A stretch of DNA of 64,000 nucleotides, from positions 28,675 to 92,674 of the forward strand of contig JAFSEY010000014.1 in NCBI GenBank assembly GCA_017435485.1, written 5' to 3'. The notes under the pieces were generated by a model. That model searched no databases. It worked only from the letters and a program-made list of their open reading frames with translations, and was not told the origin of the DNA. Positions 1 through 8,537 of this stretch are shown piece after piece. How positions within the stretch are numbered: position 1 is the stretch's first letter; each line of letters starts with the position of its first letter. The DNA is from Bacilli bacterium (lineage in GTDB: Bacteria > Bacillota_I > Bacilli_A > RF39 > UBA660). The position numbers and the translations under genes were made by a program.

Positions 1-173
1 CCGCCTATAAAACCAGCTATAAAAAATAGGCCTCCAACTAATAACAATAAAAGATATTTTGTAATATTGTAACTTAAACCTAAATAATTAAATAAACTAA
101 ATAAAGTTATAATTATAATCATAACCCCAGTTATTATTAACCCGCTCTTAAATTTTTTTAACCAATTAACCAT
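1..173 (-). CDS. TIGR04086-family membrane protein (partial, N-terminal part)
   Basis: The reverse strand from 173 reads an open frame beginning MVNWLKKFKSG followed by two hydrophobic stretches and runs off the window edge after 57 codons. An AGGTGAT ribosome binding site lies just upstream of the ATG. A short two-to-four-helix membrane protein next to a DUF421 gene and a SpoVB gene matches the Bacillus arrangement of yrzE (TIGR04086), yrbG (DUF421) and spoVB. The family assignment rests mainly on this context and the hydrophobic N-terminus. Its function is not known. Confidence 0.6.
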   Translation of the reverse strand, partial: MVNWLKKFKSGLIITGVMIIIITLFSLFNYLGLSYNITKYLLLLLVGGLFFIAGFIG

Positions 174-246
174 TTTATCACCTAATTTATCTTATTCGAA
201 TGTTTAAAATAATATGAAGTTTATCATAATATAAATGGTGATTTTA

Positions 247-894
247 ATGGAACTATTTCAAGTAGTAACAAAAACAATCTTTTTTTACTTTTTTATTATT
301 TTAGCTTACCGGTTAATGGGAAAAAGGGAAGTAGGGCAATTAGGGATAATTGACTTAATTGTAACAATACTGATTGCGGAATTAACAGCAATTAGTATTG
401 AAAATCCTGAAAACTCCATATTTTTAACTATCTTTCCCATAGCGACTTTGGTAATATTAGAAATTATTTTATCTTATATTTCTTTAAAATCCAGAACATT
501 TAGAAATGTTTTTGGTGGGAAACCTAGTTTAATTATTAGTAACGGCAAAGTAAATTATCATGAAATGATTAAACAAAGATATACCTTAGATGATCTTTTG
601 ATGAGTTTACGCCAAAAAGAAATTAGAAACATTGAAGAAGTAGAGTATGCGTTTTTAGAACCGAATGGAAAATTATCAATTTTTAAATATGGGATTTTTA
701 AAACAAAAAAAGCCTATCCGATGCCCTTAATTGTAGATGGTAAAGTTCAAGAGAAATCTTTATTATACATAAAAAAAGATAAAGATTGGTTAATGAATCA
801 AATTATTGAGAAAAATTTAACTTTAGATAATATTTTCTACGCTTTTTATAAAAATAATAAAATTTATGTGATTAGAACAACTAATTTAAAATAA
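247..894 (+). CDS. DUF421 family membrane protein (YetF/YrbG-like)
   Basis: A 215-residue protein with three N-terminal membrane helices, including a segment reading YRLMGKREVGQLGIIDLIVT, which is the hallmark of DUF421 proteins, then a soluble C-terminal half with the typical GKPSLIISNGKVN and LRQKEIRNIEEVEYAFLEPNG strings. I start at 247 rather than at an in-frame ATG at 235, because the GGTGAT ribosome binding site lies between the two. It is divergent from the TIGR04086 gene and convergent with the SpoVB-like gene, overlapping it by 9 bp. Several Bacillus DUF421 proteins are made during sporulation; the molecular role is unclear. Confidence 0.9.
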   Translation: MELFQVVTKTIFFYFFIILAYRLMGKREVGQLGIIDLIVTILIAELTAISIENPENSIFLTIFPIATLVILEIILSYISLKSRTFRNVFGGKPSLIISNGKVNYHEMIKQRYTLDDLLMSLRQKEIRNIEEVEYAFLEPNGKLSIFKYGIFKTKKAYPMPLIVDGKVQEKSLLYIKKDKDWLMNQIIEKNLTLDNIFYAFYKNNKIYVIRTTNLK

Positions 895-2178
895 ATACCT
901 TTTAATAAAAATGCTATTTAATGATACAACAAAGATTATATTAAGTATTTCAGCATAAATTAAAGCATAAATACCAAATCCTGCAAATCCTAATAAACTC
1001 ATAACACTTAATTTAACAATAATACCTAAAAAAGTAATTGTAAATGTTGTTTTAGCTTTACCAATTGCTTGCATAGTGCTGGTTAATGGCCCTTCTAAAT
1101 AGAATAAAACAAAGATAGGACCTAAAACTTTAATAAATTCGCTTCCTGTTGTGGTTTTATATAAAATAGTTAAAAGTTCATTACGAAATAACATAATAAA
1201 TAAAGAAAAAACTAGTCCCATAATAAAAGATAATATCGTTGCTTGTTTAAACCTTTTTCTCACCCAAGTTAGATTATTTCGACTATAAAACTTACTTATT
1301 TCGGGGACAATAGATGAACAAATTGCCATAATAAAAAAACTAGGAAGAGTAAGCAAAGAAATAGCATAGGCGTTGTATGCGCCATAGTTTGCCAAAATAT
1401 AACTGTTACTAAACCCACTATACAATAATATATTAGTAAGAAAGATAGGTTCAAAGAAAAAACCAATATTTCCTACTAATCTAGAAGAAACCGTTGGGAT
1501 ACTTATGCTTAAAATATCATTAAAAGTTGCCAAATCTGGTTTAATATCAGATTTTTTTATACTAAATTTTTTAGGTGCAAAACATAAGAAAGTTATAATC
1601 GAAGCCGTTTCTGATGCGATACTCATTAAAATAAGTCCCATTACCGCGTAAACTATACTTTTATTCATTAGTTTTGGAATAATTAAAATAATTAAAATAA
1701 TTCTTATTATTTGTTCAATAATATTTGATAAAGCATTTGGAAACATCTTTTGTTTACCAAAAAAATAACCCTTTAAAATACTCGATATACTAATAAAAGG
1801 AATCGTTAAAGCCATTGCATATATTAATTTTGTTGCTCTTGGTTCTTTTAAAAGAGAAACAGCAATAAACTCACCGCTTAAAAAGATAATTAAAATTATA
1901 GCTACATTTACAAGCATTATAATAAAACTAGAATTGATTAAAATTTTCTGCGGACGTTTTTTATTTTCCGCCACCAGTTTTGAGATAGCAAGGGGTAAAG
2001 CTAATGTAGCAAATGTAATTAACAAAGAGTATGTAGGCATAACAATCGTATATAAACTTATAGCTTCTTCTCCCACAATTCTGGTATAAATAATTCTTAT
2101 TATAAAACCTAATATTTTTGTAATTAAGCCACTACACATAAGTATTAGAGTTGAAATAAAAAACTTGTTGTTTCTCAT
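886..2178 (-). CDS. SpoVB/YkvU-type polysaccharide flippase-like membrane protein
   Basis: A 430-residue protein of the MVF/polysaccharide-biosynthesis (MOP) superfamily with about 12 hydrophobic helices throughout and no soluble domain. The N-terminal pattern (GLITKILGFIIRIIYTRIVG) is characteristic of the SpoVB branch; SpoVB is about 518 residues and YkvU about 445, so the length fits YkvU better. Members move lipid-linked cell-wall precursors or act in spore cortex formation. Its place between DUF421 and comN reproduces the Bacillus spoVB neighbourhood, supporting a sporulation role. The start has an AAAGGTGAT site. Substrate is not deducible from the sequence. Confidence 0.85.
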   Translation of the reverse strand: MRNNKFFISTLILMCSGLITKILGFIIRIIYTRIVGEEAISLYTIVMPTYSLLITFATLALPLAISKLVAENKKRPQKILINSSFIIMLVNVAIILIIFLSGEFIAVSLLKEPRATKLIYAMALTIPFISISSILKGYFFGKQKMFPNALSNIIEQIIRIILIILIIPKLMNKSIVYAVMGLILMSIASETASIITFLCFAPKKFSIKKSDIKPDLATFNDILSISIPTVSSRLVGNIGFFFEPIFLTNILLYSGFSNSYILANYGAYNAYAISLLTLPSFFIMAICSSIVPEISKFYSRNNLTWVRKRFKQATILSFIMGLVFSLFIMLFRNELLTILYKTTTGSEFIKVLGPIFVLFYLEGPLTSTMQAIGKAKTTFTITFLGIIVKLSVMSLLGFAGFGIYALIYAEILNIIFVVSLNSIFIKRYLF

Positions 2179-2251
2179 AAATCACCTTTAATTATCTTCT
2201 AATTTGTTATATAATAACTATATGAAATTAAATAATTTTTAGGTGAGATAA

Positions 2252-2539
2252 ATGAACGAAATTAAATTCCATAGTTTAAATGAATTATATAAAAGATTAT
2301 TACCGGCTTTAAAAAGCAAAAAGAAAACCTTACATCAAAAAGGTTATACTTATATATACGAAGAAGATATATGGAATTGTTGTAAAACCTCTTGGTCTAA
2401 AAGAACCAATTTAGAATTATATAATATGGTAGATGATATTTTAAATACCGATGATGAAGTGTTTGATAAATATTTAAAAGAGTATTTTAAAGGTAGTCAC
2501 CGCCGATTAAGTAAGGATGAGATACATAGTGAAAACTGA
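2252..2539 (+). CDS. comN: ComN-like post-transcriptional regulator
   Basis: A 95-residue soluble protein fitting the Post_transc_reg family (Bacillus ComN/YrzD): helical N-terminus, a YTYIYEEDIWNCCKTSWSK segment and an acidic C-terminal half. In Bacillus ComN controls localisation or translation of comE mRNA and interacts with DivIVA; a divIVA gene is present at 43.6-44.0 kb. Position directly after spoVB supports the call. It begins after an AGGTGAG site and ends in TGA, overlapping the relA start by 11 bp, so the two are probably translationally coupled. A TATAAT hexamer at 2210-2215 is a plausible -10. Confidence 0.75.
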   Translation: MNEIKFHSLNELYKRLLPALKSKKKTLHQKGYTYIYEEDIWNCCKTSWSKRTNLELYNMVDDILNTDDEVFDKYLKEYFKGSHRRLSKDEIHSEN

Positions 2540-4685
2540 TATTTTAACAATTGATGATTTATTAAAATTAGTAGACAAAAACTTTCAAAGCAATAATAGT
2601 TTAAAAAAAATCAAAAAAGCCTATGATTTTGCTTTAGAAAATCACGCTGGAAAAACTAGATTAACTAAAGAGCCTTATATAATGCATCCATTAAATGTTG
2701 CTTATATTTTAGCCAATTTAAATGTTGATGAAACAACGATCGTTGCAGCATTAATTCACGAAACAATAAATAATGGTAATGCAACAGAAGAAGAGATAGA
2801 AAATTTATTTGGCATCGAAGTTAAAAATATTGTAAGCATAATTTCGAAAATAAATAAACTAGAAGCAACAGATGATTCTGATTCAGCATCAATATATTTA
2901 CGAAAAGTATTAGTTGGCATGGCAGAAGATGTTAGAATTTTATATGTAAAATTAGCTGATCGTTTGCACAATATGAGAACAATCTGGGCCGTTCGAAAAG
3001 AAAAGCAAAAACATAAAGCAAATGAAACTATGAATGTGTTGGTGCCAATTGCCCATCGACTTGGAATAAATTCAATTAAAAGTGAATTAGAAAATATATG
3101 TTTACGCATTTTAAAACCTGATGTCTACCACGATATTGAAGAAAAATTAAACGAATCTTTTCCTGATGCTAAAAATTTATTGAATGATATGCAAGAAGCT
3201 ATAACTAATATTCTAATTGATAATGACATTAAATTCGAAATCAAAAGTCGGGTAAAAAGTGTCTATAGCGTTTACAATAAACTAAATAATGGTAAGAAGT
3301 GGAATAATATATATGACTTTTTAGCTTTAAGAATTATTTTAGAAAAAGAAAGCGATTGCTATTTAGCAGTTGGTTTAATTCATTCTAAATTTAGACCTAT
3401 GCCAAATCGTTTTAAAGATTATATAGCTATGCCTAAAGAAAACATGTATCAATCATTACATACAACGGTATTTGGAGCAGATGGACATTTATTTGAAGTT
3501 CAATTAAGAACATACGAAATGGATGAATTTGCCGAAAAAGGTATGGCATCACATTGGTCATATAAAGAAAAAGGTACCAAAAAAGCTCAAAATATCATGG
3601 AACAAAAACTTGAAATATTTAGGACAGTTATAGAAAATAATCGCGATGAAGAAAATGATAGCATATTTGCAAAAAATATTTCGGGAGAATTTTTATCTGA
3701 TTTAATATATGTTTTTACTCCTAAAGGAGATGTTGTAGAACTTCCTAAAGGAGCAACCCCAATCGATTTTGCTTATCGGATTCATTCAAACGTTGGCTCT
3801 AAAATGGTTGGGGCTATCGTAAATGATGTAATGGTTCCATTAACATATGAACTACAAGATAATGATATAGTTAGCATTAAAACTAGTAATAATGCAAAAC
3901 CGAATAAAGATTGGTTAAACATAGTTAAAACATCCCAAGCTAAGAATAAAATTAAGGCTTATTTTAGTAAACAAGATAAAGCTATGTATATTGAAAGAGG
4001 TAAGCAATATCTAGAAAAAGAACTACGTAAAAGAAAACTTTCGATAACAGAAACTTTAAGTGACGAAAACATCGAAAAAATATTAAAAGATTTAAAACTT
4101 AAAGATCTAAATGACATTTATTTCTCGATTGGATCAGTAAGATACACAGCCGGCTATATTATTAATTTGACAATGGAAGACAAACATTCTACCCAAGAAG
4201 CATTAATTGAAAAGTTACAAGATAACAAAAAAAATATTATTTCTAACCGTAAAAGCGAAGTAATTGTTGCTGGAGCTACGGATATTATCGTTAATTTTGC
4301 TAAGTGCTGTAATCCAATTAAAGGAGATAAGATCGTTGGATATATTACTAAAAACCAAGGAATTATCATTCATAAAGAAGATTGTAAAAATATCGAAAAT
4401 AAACAAGATCGCTTTGTGGACGTTATTTGGAATGAATCTAGTGATAATTTGTTTATAAGAAAATTACATGTAAAAATAAACGATAATAAAAATCATATGA
4501 TGGATATTTTTACATTAGCAGCGAAAAGAAACTTTACAATTGTTTCAATTGATACTAAAGAAACCTACGAAAATAATTTACCAAACATTAACTATGAAAT
4601 AAGCATAAAAATCAAAAATATTGCTGAATATAATACATTTGTAAAAGATTTAAATAACCAAACATACATAACGGAGGTTTATTAA
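2529..4685 (+). CDS. relA: Long RelA/SpoT homologue: (p)ppGpp synthetase with degenerate hydrolase site
   Basis: About 718 residues with the full Rel layout: HD-type hydrolase (1-200), synthetase (about 210-370), TGS (about 385-450), zinc-finger region with a CC pair and HKEDC (about 595-620) and a C-terminal ACT domain. I choose GTG at 2529 because AAGGATGAG precedes it at good spacing and because residue numbers then coincide with the family reference (H53, H77). The hydrolase motif HDxxED reads HETINN at 77-82, so three of four key residues are changed. R44, H53, the ADRLHNMRT segment and the synthetase motifs (RFKDYIAMPK, NMYQSLHTTV, FEVQLRT) are intact. It should make (p)ppGpp but not degrade it. 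An alternative ATG start is at 2517. Confidence 0.95.
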   Translation: MKTDILTIDDLLKLVDKNFQSNNSLKKIKKAYDFALENHAGKTRLTKEPYIMHPLNVAYILANLNVDETTIVAALIHETINNGNATEEEIENLFGIEVKNIVSIISKINKLEATDDSDSASIYLRKVLVGMAEDVRILYVKLADRLHNMRTIWAVRKEKQKHKANETMNVLVPIAHRLGINSIKSELENICLRILKPDVYHDIEEKLNESFPDAKNLLNDMQEAITNILIDNDIKFEIKSRVKSVYSVYNKLNNGKKWNNIYDFLALRIILEKESDCYLAVGLIHSKFRPMPNRFKDYIAMPKENMYQSLHTTVFGADGHLFEVQLRTYEMDEFAEKGMASHWSYKEKGTKKAQNIMEQKLEIFRTVIENNRDEENDSIFAKNISGEFLSDLIYVFTPKGDVVELPKGATPIDFAYRIHSNVGSKMVGAIVNDVMVPLTYELQDNDIVSIKTSNNAKPNKDWLNIVKTSQAKNKIKAYFSKQDKAMYIERGKQYLEKELRKRKLSITETLSDENIEKILKDLKLKDLNDIYFSIGSVRYTAGYIINLTMEDKHSTQEALIEKLQDNKKNIISNRKSEVIVAGATDIIVNFAKCCNPIKGDKIVGYITKNQGIIIHKEDCKNIENKQDRFVDVIWNESSDNLFIRKLHVKINDNKNHMMDIFTLAAKRNFTIVSIDTKETYENNLPNINYEISIKIKNIAEYNTFVKDLNNQTYITEVY

Positions 4686-5119
4686 TGAAAGTAGTAGTCC
4701 AAAGATGTGAAAAAGCTAGTGTTTCAGTTGATGGTAAATTAATTAATGCTATCGAAAACGGCTTAATGATTTTAGTTGGGTTTACCGAAGGTGATACCGA
4801 AAAAGAGATTGATTATATGGTCAAAAAAGTTACTAATTTAAGAATATTTGATGATGAAAATGGCATTATGAATAAATCTGTTTTAGACATAAAAGGAAGC
4901 ATTTTATCAATCAGTCAATTTACTTTATATGGTGATGCTTCAAAAGGCAATCGACCTAGTTATATCAAAGCTTTAAATGGAGAAAAAGCAACAAAATTAT
5001 ATGATTCATTTAATGAAAAACTTAATGAACTAGTTCCAACCAAATCAGGAATATTTGGAGCTGAAATGAAAATAGATTTTATAAACGACGGTCCAATAAC
5101 TATTATTCTCGAAAAATAA
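4685..5119 (+). CDS. dtd: D-aminoacyl-tRNA deacylase
   Basis: A 144-residue protein matching Dtd along its whole length. It removes D-amino acids, and mischarged glycine, from tRNA in the cytoplasm. The two family signatures are visible: SQFTLYGD around residues 78-85, and a C-terminal NDGPITI in place of the usual NGPVT. The start codon overlaps the relA stop (TAATG), indicating translational coupling, and relA-dtd adjacency is conserved in Bacillus. The length is that of the family. Confidence 0.96.
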   Translation: MKVVVQRCEKASVSVDGKLINAIENGLMILVGFTEGDTEKEIDYMVKKVTNLRIFDDENGIMNKSVLDIKGSILSISQFTLYGDASKGNRPSYIKALNGEKATKLYDSFNEKLNELVPTKSGIFGAEMKIDFINDGPITIILEK

Positions 5120-5189
5120 TTGAAAGAATAATAGTTAAAATTAGAAAAAATCATAATAAAATAACAAGCTATTAATGAAAATATAATTA

Positions 5190-5224
5190 TTCAACAAATC
5201 CAAAAACACAATTTGTTGTTTATT
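5190..5224 (+). terminator. Possible terminator after dtd
   Basis: An 8-bp inverted repeat CAACAAAT (5192-5199) / ATTTGTTG (5211-5218) with an 11-nt loop, followed by TTTATT. It is weak and AT-rich, but lies between the end of dtd and the promoter of the hisS leader. The rest of 5120-5250 shows nothing else I can support. Confidence 0.4.
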
Positions 5225-5254
5225 AGAATTCATCGTCAATAATTATTAAATTAA

Positions 5255-5283
5255 TTGACTAAACAGCAAAAAAGTTATAAAAT
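5255..5283 (+). promoter_or_regulatory. Promoter of hisS T-box operon
   Basis: TTGACT at 5255-5260 and TAAAAT at 5278-5283 with 17-bp spacing fit a SigA promoter that would start the T-box leader near 5290. An alternative -10, TATAAA, is at 5276-5281 with 15-bp spacing. Confidence 0.55.
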
Positions 5284-5289
5284 AAAAAT

Positions 5290-5488
5290 ATAGTTTTTCT
5301 ATGGAAAGACAAGTAATTTATTATTTAAAGTTTACAGAGAAGACGGATGGTGCAAAAGTCTAACAAAAATAATAAATGAAGACACTTTCATAATTAGAAA
5401 CGCTTGCGAGCGATAAAATATCAAGACCTAGAAGTAAGGTGGCACCGCGGGATTATCTCGCCCTTACACGCTAGGTCTTTTTTTTAGA
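5290..5488 (+). ncRNA. T-box riboswitch leader of hisS-aspS-asnS-gatCAB
   Basis: The T-box sequence AAGGTGGCACCGCGG lies at 5436-5450. A terminator pairs AAGACCTA (about 5423-5430) with TAGGTCTT (5472-5479) followed by a run of T. Stem I has AAGTAA as the 5' strand of the specifier loop (5310-5315), the GGATGGTGCAA apical element (5344-5354), and a lower helix GAAAG/CTTTC. The specifier side reads GACAC (5381-5385): GAC (Asp) sits exactly where the specifier is expected, followed by purine A, and CAC (His) overlaps it. Uncharged tRNA should stabilise the antiterminator and switch the operon on. The first two downstream genes are HisRS and AspRS, matching both codons. Confidence 0.95.
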
Positions 5489-5501
5489 AAGAAGGATAAA
5501 A

Positions 5502-6767
5502 ATGATAACAAAACCCAAGGGAACTTATGACATTTTAGGAAAAGACGCAGTAATTAACGGATATTACAACGACATATGTGAAAGTTACGCTAAATTATAT
5601 AACTTTAATTATATTAGAACCCCGATTTTTGAAAGCAGTGATCTATATCACAGAAGTGTAGGAGAAACCAGTGATATTGTCACAAAAGAAACCTATGATT
5701 TTAAAGATCGTTCTGAAAGAAATATGACATTACGCCCAGAAGGAACAGCTGGAGTAGTAAGATGTTTAATCGAAAATAAATTATATGGAAACAGAAATGA
5801 CGCGATAAAACTTTATTATAATGGCACAATGTATCGTTACGAAAGACCACAAGCCGGAAGAAACCGTGAATTTACTCAATTCGGCATTGAAATGTTTAAT
5901 TCAAATGATCCACTAAGTGACGCTGAAGTAATTAGTATCGGTTACAACATTTTACAAGAGCTAGGAATTGAATCATTAGTTGTAAATATAAACTCTTTAG
6001 GAGACAAAGAATCACGTCAAAACTACACACAAGCTCTAGTAGATTATTTAACTCCAAAAATTGATGGATTATGCGAAGACTGCCAAAAAAGGCTTAAAAC
6101 TAATCCACTACGTATACTAGATTGTAAATATGATCAAAATCATGAAATATTAAAAAATGTTCCTAAGATGACGGATTATTTAAATGAAGAAAGTCAAAAA
6201 AGATTTAATGAAGTTTTAAATAACCTAGATATCTTAGAAGTAGATTATGTCGTAAATCCTAATATTGTTAGAGGTTTAGATTATTATGATCACACTGTTT
6301 TTGAATTCATTTTAGAAGATAAAGGTATCACTTTAGGAGCCGGTGGACGATATAATGGCCTAGTTAAAGAGCTTGGAGGTCCTGAAATACCAGCCGTTGG
6401 TTTTGCTTTTGGAAATGAACGTATCATAAATGAATTAAAAGAACATTCAGTATTTAGTGAACTACCTGAAGATTATCAAGGTAATGTTGATGTATATATT
6501 ATGTCTGTTAGTGACGAAGAAAAATTAAACGCATTAAAAATAAGTCAAAACTTACGTTTAAATGGAATTAGTTGTGAAATTAATTCGAATAATCTAAGTA
6601 TGAAAAGTCAATTTAAAATAGCAGATAAATTAAACGCTAAACAATTAATCATTTTAAATAGGGAAGACTTACAAAAAGGTTTAATTAACATAAAAGATAA
6701 CGCAACAAAAGAAGAGCAAAAAATCGATGAAGACGAAGTAGTAGAATACCTAGTTGGAATATTATAA
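5502..6767 (+). CDS. hisS: Histidyl-tRNA synthetase
   Basis: A 421-residue class II synthetase that charges tRNA-His. Motif 1 lies in the region with RTPIFESSDLYHRSVGE, motif 2 around YRYERPQAGRNREFTQFG, and the histidine A motif is LDYYDHTVFEF with motif 3 near GGRYNGLVKELGGPEIPAVGF; a C-terminal anticodon-binding domain follows from about residue 325. It starts after an AAGAAGGA site directly behind the T-box terminator. First gene of the operon. Length is normal. Confidence 0.98.
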   Translation: MITKPKGTYDILGKDAVINGYYNDICESYAKLYNFNYIRTPIFESSDLYHRSVGETSDIVTKETYDFKDRSERNMTLRPEGTAGVVRCLIENKLYGNRNDAIKLYYNGTMYRYERPQAGRNREFTQFGIEMFNSNDPLSDAEVISIGYNILQELGIESLVVNINSLGDKESRQNYTQALVDYLTPKIDGLCEDCQKRLKTNPLRILDCKYDQNHEILKNVPKMTDYLNEESQKRFNEVLNNLDILEVDYVVNPNIVRGLDYYDHTVFEFILEDKGITLGAGGRYNGLVKELGGPEIPAVGFAFGNERIINELKEHSVFSELPEDYQGNVDVYIMSVSDEEKLNALKISQNLRLNGISCEINSNNLSMKSQFKIADKLNAKQLIILNREDLQKGLINIKDNATKEEQKIDEDEVVEYLVGIL

Positions 6768-6780
6768 GAAGGTGATTAAA

Positions 6781-8520
6781 ATGACAAACAAATATAGAAC
6801 TATATATTGTGGTGAAGTTACTAAAGAATATGTAGGAAAAGAAATAAAAGTAGCTGGTTGGGTTGATTCAATTAGAAACCTAGGAAGCTTAATGTTTATG
6901 GTAGTAAGAGATGAAACCGGAATAGTTCAATTAATTAGTAATGAACCAGAAAAATTTGCTGACGTTACAAGAGAAAGTACTATAACAGTAACAGGAATAG
7001 TAAATAAAAGAACTGACGATATGATTAATCCTAATATGAAAACTGGTGAAATCGAAATTGAAATTAAAGAATTTGAAATTTTAGGTAAATGTGCTAGTAC
7101 TTTACCATTTGAAATAAAAAAATCGAAAGAATCATTCGAAGATACTAGATTAAAATATCGTTATTTAGATTTAAGAAACAAAGAAGTACATGATCGCATT
7201 TTATTTAGAACTGAAGTAATAGATTTTATTAGACAAACTATGAAATCAATGAAATTTACCGAAATTCAAACCCCAATTATAACAGCATCATCTCCTGAAG
7301 GAGCAAGAGATTTTATTATTCCTTCAAGAAAGTATAAAGGAAAATTTTATGCTCTTCCTCAAGCCCCTCAAATATTTAAGCAATTATTGATGGTGTCAGG
7401 TTTTGATAAATATTTTCAAATAGCACCATGTTTTAGAGATGAAGATCCAAGAAGTGATCGTTTATACGGAGAATTTTATCAATTAGACTTAGAAATGAGT
7501 TTTGCTACCGAAGAAGATGTTTATGAAGTAGGGGAAAAAATATTTTATGATATTTTCACAAAATTTGGTGATAAAGAAGTAAGTCCATTACCATTTAGAA
7601 GAATTCCTTATAAAGAAGCAATGCTAAGATATGGAACTGATAAACCTGACTTAAGAAACCCTTTAATCATCGAAGAATTAACTGATATCTTTGCAAATAC
7701 AACTTTTGCTCCGTTTACAAACACAACAATTAGAGGTATTAAAGTAGAAAATATCGAAAAATCTAACTCTTGGTATAAAAGTATGGAAGAATATATTAAA
7801 AGTATTGGTGGTTCAGGATTAGCTTATATCAAAGTAAATGAAGATATGTCCTTTAAATCATCTTTAGATAAATTCTTGACTGATGAAGAAAGAAAAAACA
7901 TCATAGAAAGAATGAATCTAACTTCAAATTCAGTTTTATTCATTGTAGCTGATAAAAAGAAATGTCCTAAATTAACTGGTATTTTAAGAGATAAACTAGG
8001 TTTAGAATTAGGCTTAATAAATAAAAATAAGTTTGAATTCTGTATCATTAATGATTTCCCATTCTTTGAAGAAAATGAAGAAGAAGGGACAATTGATTTT
8101 TCTCATAACCCATTTAGTATGCCTCAAGGAGGAATGGATGCTTTAAATAATGAAAATCCATTAGATATTTTAGCTTATCAATACGATTTCGTTTGTAATG
8201 GATACGAAATGGCTTCAGGTGGTGTACGTAATCACAGCCCAGAAATGCTAAGAAAAGCATTTGAAATAGCTGGTTACGATGAAGAAGTTGTTAAATCAAA
8301 ATTCCCATCTTTATATACAGCATTCAATTTTGGTGCTCCGCCTCATGCTGGTATGGCGCCTGGCATTGATCGTATCTTAATGCTTTTAAAAGATGAAGAA
8401 AACATAAGAGAAATGGTGGCATTTCCACTAAGCGCTAACGGATCTGATGCAATGATGGGATGTCCTGGTGAAGTATTTGAAAAACAACTTCGTGAAACCC
8501 ATATAAAAATAAGAGATTAA
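6781..8520 (+). CDS. aspS: Aspartyl-tRNA synthetase
   Basis: A 579-residue bacterial-type AspRS: N-terminal OB-fold anticodon domain (1-110), class II catalytic core with FRDEDPRSDRLYGEFYQLD (motif 2), an inserted GAD domain in the middle, and a C-terminal GVRNHSPEMLRKAF followed by motif 3 (PGIDRILMLL). I start at 6781 because AAGGTGAT lies 5 nt upstream. An upstream TTG-initiated frame from 6754 lacks a binding site and overlaps hisS. Whether it is discriminating or also charges tRNA-Asn cannot be told here, but asnS follows, so discrimination is likely. Confidence 0.98.
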   Translation: MTNKYRTIYCGEVTKEYVGKEIKVAGWVDSIRNLGSLMFMVVRDETGIVQLISNEPEKFADVTRESTITVTGIVNKRTDDMINPNMKTGEIEIEIKEFEILGKCASTLPFEIKKSKESFEDTRLKYRYLDLRNKEVHDRILFRTEVIDFIRQTMKSMKFTEIQTPIITASSPEGARDFIIPSRKYKGKFYALPQAPQIFKQLLMVSGFDKYFQIAPCFRDEDPRSDRLYGEFYQLDLEMSFATEEDVYEVGEKIFYDIFTKFGDKEVSPLPFRRIPYKEAMLRYGTDKPDLRNPLIIEELTDIFANTTFAPFTNTTIRGIKVENIEKSNSWYKSMEEYIKSIGGSGLAYIKVNEDMSFKSSLDKFLTDEERKNIIERMNLTSNSVLFIVADKKKCPKLTGILRDKLGLELGLINKNKFEFCIINDFPFFEENEEEGTIDFSHNPFSMPQGGMDALNNENPLDILAYQYDFVCNGYEMASGGVRNHSPEMLRKAFEIAGYDEEVVKSKFPSLYTAFNFGAPPHAGMAPGIDRILMLLKDEENIREMVAFPLSANGSDAMMGCPGEVFEKQLRETHIKIRD

Positions 8521-8537
8521 AAAGAAAGGTGATTAAT

